Source of the DNA: Adiantum capillus-veneris
Taxonomy: Eukaryota; Streptophyta; Polypodiopsida; Polypodiales; Pteridaceae
NCBI GenBank assembly: GCA_014529385.2
Contig: CM043962.1
Coordinates: 48,012,098 to 48,074,097, forward strand
Direction of reading: 5' to 3'
Length of the DNA stretch: 62,000 nucleotides
In this document: piece by piece, positions 53,741 to 62,000 of the stretch
How positions within the stretch are numbered: the stretch's first letter is position 1
Layout: every line of letters begins with the position of its first letter
The notes under the pieces: generated by a model
The model's input: only the letters and a program-made list of their open reading frames with translations
What the model was told of the DNA's origin: nothing
Database searches by the model: none
Made by a program: the position numbers and the translations under genes

Positions 53741-55697
53741 ACCGAGTTACCTCATTAAATAGTTTGAATCTCTCGTTTGTTCTTGCTTGCTGGAAATATC
53801 TTCTAGCACCTGTAACCTGTCAAGAATGTGCTTGATAGCTGTAAGCTTACAACTGTTATTATCAGTTCTTGCTTTTGTTCGACAAAACTTGGCACACAAT
53901 TCCCTACACAACCTCAACAATTTTGATCCAATTTCAATTTTGAAAGAAGCACCTAGTTGCTATGGCCTAGCTCCTTGTGTGGTAAGTTTCTGTCTCTGTT
54001 CTGGCCCATAGATACATGGATCGCGATCCATGTTGGGAAGCCATTTGAACTTTTGTTGGTACCCTCAGCTTCAGCATGGTTAAGGGATCTTATGGTATCA
54101 AAATTTTTAAAAATGAATCTCTGGATTGGAAGCTAAGTTGTTTTTGTCACTTTGCTTGAGCTCCTGTCAGTTCTGAGCTTTTGGAAGGGTTTCTTCACCC
54201 AATTTCAACTCTGGAAGGACCACTAGACTCTCTGTGATACTCTCTAGCTATGGTACTAGTTTGATGTCAATTTGTGTCAGAGGAACATGGATCGCGATCC
54301 ACGTTCTTTTGTGTCAAAATACATTGAATTTTGTCCCACAGCTAGTCCTTGGCCTAGTGATGCTGCCTATATGGTTTTTGAATGCTTTAAAGCTTTTAGG
54401 ACAGGCAAAAGTCAGTTTTAGGGTTTATGTCACTGGTTTCCTCCCTTGACCTGATTTTTGCCACGTTTTGCCCTCTTTTTGAGATTTCTTGATAAGGGTC
54501 CTTTAGGAGAAAGTGCTCCAATTGTTATCAGTTCCTTGGTTGTCTTTTATCACCTCAAACTTCCAAAAAGGTACATGGATCGTGATCCATGTTTGGCATG
54601 ATTTTGGACTGACACTTTGTGAGCTGATCACACAAGGTATGATGATGAGATTCCCCAAGTATTTTTGGATTTGGTCAGTTTTTTCCAAGTGAGAAGCAAA
54701 GTTTTGTGTCTGTTTTGCAGTTTTTTGCAAACCACTCCCTTTCTGGTATTTTGACCAGTTTTTTCCACTTTTTGTCTATGGCTCCTTTTGGAAAAGTTGT
54801 TCAAATAATAATCAGGAGTACACTGGTCAAATCTTGATGTCAGATGTCTACCTGGAACATGGATCGCGATCCATGTTGGGAAGCACCTGGGCATGAAATT
54901 TGGTTCAGTGGATTCCTTGGTTCTAGTTGGTCCCAATTCTCATCTCTGTTTGGATTTGGACAATTAAAAGTTCAATTTTTTCTTTTTTTCCTCTTTTCTC
55001 CAAGGTTTTTGGTCTGCTCACCCCAATCTTGATTTTTATGATCTTCTGGTCCTCTTCTTCTCACCAAACTCAATGTTCTGATGCCTGAGAGCCTGTTCTA
55101 AGCAGAGGAAATAATTTTAGCACATTTTGCCAAAAAGGTACATGGATCGCGATCCATGTTGGGCAAGATTTTTGACAGTTTTTGCACAGTCTTTTTCAAC
55201 AAGCGTTTTTATCCCCTTCTTGAAAGTTTTACTGGGTTTGGTCCAGTTTTGAAGCTCTGACCATCACTTCTTCAATTTTCCCGAGTTATGGTCTTCAACA
55301 CCAAAATAAGGTTTTTGACAGTTTTTCCCTCAATCCTTTTGGCCACAAATGATGGTGTAATTTGTTACCTAACCCACTCCTACAACTAAAATGAATGTGC
55401 AAACATAACTGAACTTAACGGTACAGAAATAACAACAATGTGTGTGGTGGAGCAACCCTTTCCAAGCATGTGGAAAATCAAAGAACGAAATACTATCTTG
55501 TACCTCACTCACAGCTTTCTTTGCTCTTAAGGGAATAGCACTGGCTAGTCTCGGACTCCAGTCGCTATTAAGCACTAAACCTACGTCTAGCTGCTTCACT
55601 GTCTATGGGTAAACGGAACGGGTATCAAAAGCTTGAAGGAAGATTTCTCTTTTTGTTTTTTTTGTACACTGAGTCACTCACCACCTAACGATCGGTT
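53741..55697 (-). other. Giant Gypsy 5' untranslated leader with palindrome repeats
   Basis: Nearly 2 kb with no convincing ORF, T-rich on +. It holds five palindrome copies (54014, 54285, 54573, 54857, 55140), evenly spaced by 271, 288, 284 and 283 bp. Long leaders are usual in Tat-type elements and contain packaging and translation signals. Confidence 0.8.
54014..55159. repeat. Palindrome cluster, right block (5 copies)
   Basis: ACATGGATCGCGATCCATGT at 54014-54033, 54285-54304 (one change near its right end), 54573-54592 (CGTGAT for CGCGAT), 54857-54876 and 55140-55159. Context around several copies is GCCAAAAAGGT/TTGGGAAGC, as in the left block. Confidence 0.97.
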
Positions 55698-55715
55698 TCC
55701 CCGGCAGCGGCGCCA
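55698..55715 (-). promoter_or_regulatory. Giant Gypsy primer binding site (tRNA-Asp)
   Basis: Plus strand TCCCCGGCAGCGGCGCCA equals the 3' end of plant tRNA-Asp (TCCCCGGCAACGGCGCCA) with one change; on the minus strand it begins TGGCGCC next to the 5' LTR. It fixes the element orientation. tRNA-Asp priming is typical of Athila/Tat-type elements. Confidence 0.9.
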
Positions 55716-55716
55716 A

Positions 55717-56603
55717 TGTTAGAGGGTCGCCGCGACGGACGTCTGCAGCATAGCTCTTTTGTACTAACATAATGTCAATATGCAAGGAAGCGACTCGGGG
55801 TGGGGCACGGAGACTTAATGACAGTGTCAATCTCACCAAAGTGAACTCGAAGACTACTCGTTCTTACAACAAAAGCAAATCAACCACTTCCTAGTCAGAC
55901 AATCAGTATGCGTCAATTCTCAACACTCAACACAATCACGCCGTTTTGGTATCCAAACGAATCCGGAATGTCATGAAACTTAAGGAGAGGTATTACAACA
56001 TTTATGGGCTCAATCCTACCAAGTTCTATCACCATCTGGGAAGGTACATAAATCATGATCCATCACAAAAAATGTGCAGAAAACTGAAATAGAAGTACTT
56101 GGAAAGATCCACCTTAAGCATAGAAACACTTATCCAAGGTCAAAACATCAAAAAACAACCATTTTAACTCCCAAATCAATGCATTTAGCTCACAAACGAC
56201 TCGTCGCGAACCACAACAGAATTGGAAACGATTACACTTAGATCGAAGAGCAAGAGACAAGGAACGCAATATACTATTCGGAATAGAATTCTGATTACCC
56301 GTTCAGGAGAAATGATGATTACAAATTGTAGTCACAAGAAGCTTTTGCAGTGCACGTTTTCTTCTCCAAGCTAATGATAATCCACCTTTCAAAACTAAGG
56401 GTTTTGACTTTAAAAGTTAGGGGGCTTTCCCATGGCCATCCGGCCTCTTACAAGGGGTAGACTCAAAGAAAATAAAAAGGACTATGGTCTAATCTCACTA
56501 TGATTACAACTCATTTTAGGCAGAATTACAGGGTTTTTGCCAAAAAATAGAGTATCCGCCGGGTTTGGTGTGCATACACCTGTTAGCTCGTATCCACCAA
56601 ACA
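55717..56603 (-). repeat. Giant Gypsy 5' LTR
   Basis: 887-bp direct repeat of 20137-21024, with TGTTAG...CCAAACA ends. The outer flank CACAC equals the one at 20132-20136. About 40-45 differences by eye, mostly C/T and G/A. Confidence 0.96.
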
Positions 56604-57239
56604 CACACCTATTTTTTCTTTTGCATCCTTATCAGGGATGTCTTGTTGTGTTTGATAATTTTCGTGAGAGCTAGCTTCTTGGGAGTACAAAAGGAGGATT
56701 TGATGATGGCAAGGAGATCTTCTCCTCGTTTCATAGAAGTAACCTTGGTCCTCTTTCACTTCTTTCACTCTTGAAAGAAGAAATGTCGATTGAGGGAGAG
56801 ATCCTTGTCTCTTTGTGGTGTAGCTAGGAGAGTGAATATAATGTTGAGGTTGTCTGGGGTGGGCAACAAGAGAGGCGACCACTAAACACCCCTCAAGGCT
56901 CTCGTGCTATTCAATTGGGGTTGGGGCAACCACAAGCAAGGAGCAACAACAAACCCACATCCAAACAAGTGAAAGGGCACCACCTATTATTGTATGGGAA
57001 TCAGGATGCAAGAGAGATTTTGTCACACCCAAGAACATGCACCACAAAACACACACAAGCAATCTCATACTAAGAGACACACCAAATGGACCAGAGAGAG
57101 CTAGAGCCAAGGGAAGAGAGATAGAGGAATGGAATTTGCATAATACCTTGTTTGTGACTTGCAAATGGAGATGGTTCGTTATGATGCTATCATAGAGCTT
57201 GTACAAAACTAACTCATGCTTAGTCAATGCTTAACATTG

Positions 57240-57241
<2 letters not shown>

Positions 57242-57295
<54 letters not shown>
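57242..57295. repeat. (CA)n microsatellite
   Basis: About 54 bp of pure CA. Confidence 0.96.
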
Positions 57296-57298
<3 letters not shown>

Positions 57299-57908
57299 TA
57301 TCTTAGGGTGTGGGAGACCTCTCACCACAATACCCTCTTACAATGGACACAAAATTGGAAATGAAAACACACTAAGACACTTTCTAAAATTAGATGAAAT
57401 AATAGAAACTTAAAATACCCAAGTTACCTTGAATTCACCAAACCGTATTGCACAAGTGGAAGGACGAAGATCTGAACTTCGAATCACGCCTTTGATGCAC
57501 CAAACCTCAATTTGTTGATGATAGAAGAACATATACAATAGTGGTTTTGAAATTTTTGAACTCACGCTCTCTCACTTGCAATGTGTAGCTTGAAAGCTTT
57601 CTCACACCAAAAGTGAAGCTCACAAAGTGGTTGCTACACCTAAGTCTCTCTTCACATATAGAGTGTTGGGGTGCTATGTGAGATATTGGGGATCTTTTAC
57701 AAGAAGAACATGCGCCTATTTATAGGTTGAATACCTCTCATTAAGATTATTAAAAATTCTAATTTACAAGCTAAAAAATCAAGATTATGATTTTTTTTTA
57801 AAATCAAAACATTATGGGCCTTCTTTGTCTGCTTGAGTCATGGATGTGGGCTCAAAAAGAGAGCATTATTGATGGTAGATTTGGTGAAAGTAGAGTTTTA
57901 AGGGGAGG

Positions 57909-57910
<2 letters not shown>

Positions 57911-57959
<49 letters not shown>
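57911..57959. repeat. (GA)n microsatellite
   Basis: About 48 bp of GA following a G-rich start. Confidence 0.95.
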
Positions 57960-57961
<2 letters not shown>

Positions 57962-59255
57962 ACTATGCACATGTAGGCTTGAGGTGAGGTGTCTTTTATG
58001 GTTAGGTCAATGACTGTTTTGTGTTAGTATGTTAGTGGTTAGTGTTAGTAGTTTTGACATAGTAGGATGGGGTAAAATTACATGGCATATGCACTCAAGG
58101 TGCATCACATGATTTATACTGTGATAAAAAGTAAGAGAAGGATGATAATATACACAATTTGATGGAAACCCAAGATGGAAAGGGAATTTTCTACCTCTCT
58201 CCTCCAATGAATGAAGCGGTTGTAGAACTCTATCGGTGTTGTTCTTGTGACCATGGAAAAGTGGAATTTTCCATGATCAAACTCCTCCTTTGGTAGATCT
58301 TAAGCTAGGTTATTTGCTGATTTTTTCTCTTTTTGTGAAAGGATAAAGAGGTTATGGTAATAGGAATTTGATTCTAGAGAGAGAAATTGAGCTATATGTG
58401 TGTAAACATGATAATTTTTGAGCTATGGAGTAATGGAGAAATGGGAATGGTGAAGAAGATGAAAGAAGCCATGAAAGTTGCAGGTTTGAGTGAGGGATTG
58501 AGAGGAATGAGTGTGTGTGTGGGTGTGAAAGTAGGAAAGGAGGTGAGAGAAGACTATGGCTACTTGTGAGAAAAGTGGGCAGACTGGGGTCCATTCAAAA
58601 AGTTCTATCTACCCGGTGGTAGCTCCAAAAACTTATCAAGATTTTTGAGGTGATTTTTTAGATCTTGGTTCACATTTTGTCTTGAAACCACCCCTCAAAT
58701 TGGGAGTGGAGATGGATATAAAAAATCCCACCAAAAGCCTATTTTTCTTCAGAAAGAAGTCTTCAGTGGCCCCTTTTTTGTTGAATTTGCATAAGACTCC
58801 AAAGGTGAGCCCCTCCTTGAATTAGAGCATGACCTAATTGATTCTTAGGGGTTTGAAGATATGCATGGTTGTGGATCATGCATAAATATAATATATGGAT
58901 ATGATGAAAAAAACAGGCTAGTATATACAAACAATTCATGGAATCTAAGATAGTGTGAGCTATGTATATAAAAATATATATATATAGAAAAATATAGGGA
59001 ATCAAATGAGGAGGGCTCTCACTTTTTCTTATTGATTATATCTATTTACAAGAGGTAAGGAAAAATACCTGTAGAAAATAGGAATTTTGTGAAAGGCAAT
59101 GATTGATGGTGGAAGGTATTTTTTGAGGTTTTTCCTTGGAGTGGATTCACTCGCCGAGGCTATTACTGTAGCGATACCACCAGCAACAGTTAGCCAGGCA
59201 AGCTAAGCTAACACTTGTATTTGGTTTCAGTGGAAGTATACCGAACAGGTTTGAG

Positions 59256-59615
59256 ATGATTCGATGGCTTCAAGGCCCTCAAATTCTTGGCCATGGAGGA
59301 GCAGTTGAAAGTACTTTTTACCTAGCTAAAGGATTCTGTTCAGTGAGATTCAAAGAGGCCACCGACGTGGAAAATATCCTTGACAAAGGGCCCCTAGTCT
59401 TTAATAGGACTACGGTTTGTGTGGTGCCTTGGGAGCCAGTGTTCGACTCAGCTGAATCTTTACAAGGGTTCAATCTGGTTTGGATTGAGCTTGTGGGTCT
59501 GCCTAGCTGGCTTTGGGAAAATCTTAGGATGCTTGCGAGCCAATTGGGCACTCCCTTATTTATACCTAGCAAGAGAGGGTTTGGCAGAACCTCAAACAGG
59601 GTTTGTATAGGCTAG
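59256..59615 (+). pseudogene. DUF4283-type LINE ORF1 fragment
   Basis: 119 codons. GFCSVRFKEATDVENILDKG, then PLVFNRTTVCVVPWEPVFDS and LVWIELVGLPSWLWENLRML match the DUF4283 fold of plant LINE ORF1 proteins (f.v.F....d...vl..GP..f, then W.P.fd, then W.rl.GLP...w). The zinc knuckle that usually follows is absent, and the frame stops at 59613. It is a fragment of a different LINE from that at 23748-26823, or of its unseen ORF1. Confidence 0.75.
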
Positions 59616-61260
59616 AATGTGTCTAAAACACCACCTAAGAGCATGATTATCAATGTCGTAGTACATTAGGAAAAATATGAACCCTCTAGGGGCCCTTTGA
59701 GAATAAGGTTAATTAGAGGCCAGCCAATAGGAAGAGGGTGGTGGACACAGTCTATACCCTCAAAAAAGTAGGGGGACAAGGTAGCCTTACACCTCTTAAT
59801 GGCCTCTTACCTAGTGAGAAGGTAAGGGAGGTGGCTAGGGGAAAGGGAGGGGGGGGAGGGGCGGACCACTTTGACCTTTTTTCCCCCACTTTTTGGCCCG
59901 AATTTAAAAATACACTAAAGATTTCAAATTTTCCCTCCTTAAAAGGTCCCCTAACCTATTTCATGGTCAAAAAAGTATTTTTGACCTCCAAAAGTAAAAA
60001 ACGTGCACTAAAAAATTCAAAAAGAATAATTTTTTTCAAAAAAATTCAAAAAATCATTTTCCACCCTCCAAAGTCTTTCCAAACCTATTCTATAACTAAA
60101 AGTGATTTTCTCTCTCTACAAACCCTTTTCCAAGCTCTCCATGGCTGCAACAACCACATGCATCCCCTATAGTCCAACATTATCTCTCTACTAGCTTTCT
60201 CCCATCTCCATTGTAGCACAAAGCAAGCTTCTCCCCCATCTCTTCCCCTTGCCCACCACATAGTTCCACACCAAGCTAGCTCCTCTCCCTTCTCTCACCT
60301 CCATTACAGCATGAAACAAAATTCTCCTCCTTCTACTTTCATTCACTCGCCCTACATGGAAACCTCTACTCCCGAAGGTGGAAAAAGCATCAACTCACAT
60401 GACTTGCATACCACAAGAACAGGAGGTGTGAATAGGGCATGGGCATTGCAAGGATTCATCTCCAACATAAAGATAGAATGGTGAGAAAACTACCCTTGTA
60501 GCTTACATTCAGAGCTTAAGATCATCTCCATCTTTAAGTTTATCATGCTCGAGGGAATTAACCTCTTTATGGCTTTCAATGTTTAAGCTTCACACCTCAT
60601 AACATTGGGTGGTGCTATTTTGTTGATGGCTTTGGTGCGCCATCTATAGTTTTGTAGCATGTGATTGAGTCTCACAATGTAAGTAAGTTGTGTTATCTAT
60701 GGAGAGTCATCAAAGATTTTTCTTATAATTTATTCTTTGTATAGTTGTCATTAGATTATTAGAATGATATCATTTTGTACTTTATAACTTTGTGCTCACA
60801 TAATCTGTTGTTTACTTACAGAGCTTGTTTTGAGAGGACATGAGCAAGCAACCATGTGCAGAGATGGAAATCACCCTATTTTTGTTCCATGAGGAACCTT
60901 TCACTACCGTGTTAAAAGATTTTGATAAGAATAGTAGGATTTTTGTAGAATCTTCAACCAATAGGTACTCTCTAGGAGCTCTTAGAAAAGCCATCCCTAT
61001 AGTACTACTATCTTCCCTCGTGTCATAGACACACAAATACTCGTGTATATGAATCTCTAGATGAGAAAGACAAATACTTGTAAGAGAAGCCTAACAGCAA
61101 CAACATTGTCTACATTTGTAATTATTTTTATGAGGCTGGATTCCTCTATAAATGCAATATAAATATTTCTTTTTGTTAAATGGTGTCGCACTGAGTGAGA
61201 GTATTTTATTTAGATTACTGGAGTTTCATACAGATTTGAGAAATATTGTTGATTTTTTTG
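59616..61260. other. No recognised gene
   Basis: Contains a Lys-rich frame (59738-60172) with a Gly run, AT-rich DNA, and short frames without motifs. Probably decayed repeat or LINE-related sequence. Confidence 0.5.
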
Positions 61261-61269
61261 GATATTCTA

Positions 61270-61272
<3 letters not shown>

Positions 61273-61301
<29 letters not shown>
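61273..61301. repeat. Poly-G run, 29 bp
   Basis: A pure G run opening the tandem stem-loop repeat; a shorter G run opens the second copy near 61489. Confidence 0.92.
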
Positions 61302-61303
<2 letters not shown>

Positions 61304-61625
61304 GCTATGAACACATTAAACTGCCCAGTTCTATCTCATGGCCATGCATTAAAAAAAGCTTGTACTTTTGGATGGCCAGTTTGCGCACCCTTGTGGCCCC
61401 TCTTGTTGAGGGTCCCTGGGCCCCTAAAATGACAAGTACAAGCTTTTTTTAATGCATGGCATGATACAATGTTTAGCTATTTGCCATTGGGGGGGCGGGA
61501 GTTTGCTATGAATACATTAATTTGCCCAATTCTATCTCATGGCTATGCATTAAAAAAAAGTCATGTTGAGGGTCCCTGGGGCCCTAAAATGACAAGTACA
61601 AGATTTATTTTTATGCATGGTCATA
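61302..61625. repeat. Tandem diverged repeat with a 26-bp perfect inverted repeat
   Basis: Copy 1 (61302-61465) and copy 2 (61501-61625) share GCTATGAAYACATTAA, CTATCTCATGG, GTTGAGGGTCCCTGGG and CCTAAAATGACAAGTACAAG. In copy 1, 61342-61367 and 61434-61459 are perfectly complementary over 26 bp (CCATGCATTAAAAAAAGCTT ... inverse) with a 66-bp loop. Copy 2 has lost the inner left arm. It resembles a small foldback/MITE-like unit. 61626-62000 shows nothing more than AT-rich DNA. Confidence 0.8.
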
Positions 61626-62000
61626 ATTCAAGTGGTAAGTTTTTTTTTTTTTTTTGAAAGTGTTGAACTTTTAAGCTGTTTTCAAGAGCTTTTAGTGTTC
61701 AATTGGCTCTGAATCTGTCTGGGCTTGTCTCACATAAATTTGTTCATCTCGTCGCACTCTTCGACCATCGTGTGATGCAAAAAAAATCATATCCTACTCG
61801 GATTTTCCAAAAATCAATTTGCAAGTTGGCAATTTCTTCAAAAATGATGTAAAACAGACATTTCTTACTTTTTCCTTAATCTACGGGCTGGAACGGGCAT
61901 TAAAACCATGGAATCTGAAAATACTCAGAGAACCAATGTTTTTTATTATGTTAAGGACTGCATTTCCTACATACAAAACTTTCTCAAAATCTCACCCTAA

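Larger units (their letters stand above)
20137..56603 (-). mobile_element. Giant Ty3/gypsy-type LTR retrotransposon with nested insertions, TSD CACAC
   Basis: Direct LTRs of 888 and 887 bp (both TGTTAG...CCAAACA) are 35.6 kb apart and flanked by the same 5 bp, CACAC, at 20132-20136 and 56604-56608. A tRNA-Asp primer site lies inside the right LTR and a polypurine tract inside the left LTR, so it reads on the minus strand. Order: leader, gag, protease, linker, RT, RNase H, integrase, second protease, noncoding block, extra ORF. Removing the DNA transposon (23544-37160) and Copia-A (46707-50368) leaves about 19.2 kb, very large for an LTR element. The LTRs differ at roughly 5 percent of sites by eye, mostly transitions. 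The primer type and extra 3' ORF point to the Tat/Athila (non-chromovirus) group; exact lineage is inferred. Confidence 0.95.
56604..59255. other. No recognised gene; CA and GA tracts
   Basis: AT-rich DNA beyond the giant Gypsy. Open frames are short with no family motif. A (CA)n tract lies at 57242-57295 and a (GA)n tract at 57911-57959. Confidence 0.6.

Noticed and set aside
38429-55159. CRISPR array made of the palindromic repeats
   Set aside because: Spacings of 113-602 bp, two blocks 15 kb apart, no cas genes and a plant retrotransposon context exclude it.

Overview
This window is repeat-dense nuclear DNA of a land plant. The evidence is Ty1/copia elements with an initiator-Met tRNA primer site, a Ty3/gypsy element primed by tRNA-Asp, a plant-type LINE, a MULE-like transposon with GT-AG introns, and very long (GA)n and (CA)n tracts. 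I found no ordinary host gene, rRNA, tRNA or CRISPR array. The repeat load suggests a large genome such as a fern, lycophyte or gymnosperm; that placement is inference.

Layout. 1-3893: a decayed Copia element on + with the start of its 3' LTR. 3894-12430: GA microsatellites, unrecognised DNA, decayed Gypsy fragments (protease, integrase, then reverse transcriptase/RNase H on the minus strand) and an inverted Copia gag scrap. 12540-20015: a second Copia (+, called Copia-B), split by an almost intact younger Copia on the minus strand (Copia-C, 12968-18574, TSD GATGG). 20137-56603: one giant Gypsy-type LTR element on the minus strand, with 887/888 bp LTRs, TSD CACAC, a tRNA-Asp primer site and a polypurine tract. 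It carries two nested insertions: a 13.6 kb DNA transposon (23544-37160), itself carrying a 5'-truncated LINE, and a 3.66 kb Copia lacking reverse transcriptase (Copia-A, 46707-50368, TSD TCCTA). Without them the Gypsy is about 19.2 kb. 56604-62000: mostly unrecognised AT-rich DNA, a DUF4283-type LINE ORF1 fragment, and a tandem stem-loop repeat.

The most interesting content is the DNA transposon. On the minus strand it has a MULE-like transposase (Cys/His cluster, DDE-type core, SWIM zinc finger). Divergently, on the plus strand, an intron-containing gene joins an N-terminal ParB/sulfiredoxin-like domain (DGNHR) to a C-terminal DNA N4/N6-type methyltransferase fold (LDCFAGVGT). That pairing is known from bacterial and phage DNA modification methylases, and I know of no description of it as plant-transposon cargo. 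The shared upstream region is GC-rich and holds a 49-bp unit in three copies, two of which form a near-perfect hairpin. The methyltransferase gene has three TAG stops and two frameshifts, so this copy is dead.

The giant Gypsy is unusual in its own right. It has ten copies of a 20-bp palindrome in two noncoding blocks, five of them about 280 bp apart. It also has a second aspartic protease in frame after integrase, a duplicated integrase zinc-finger region, and a long extra ORF after pol with coiled coils. Splice sites, frames and domain calls were read by eye; homology statements are from family knowledge, not searches.
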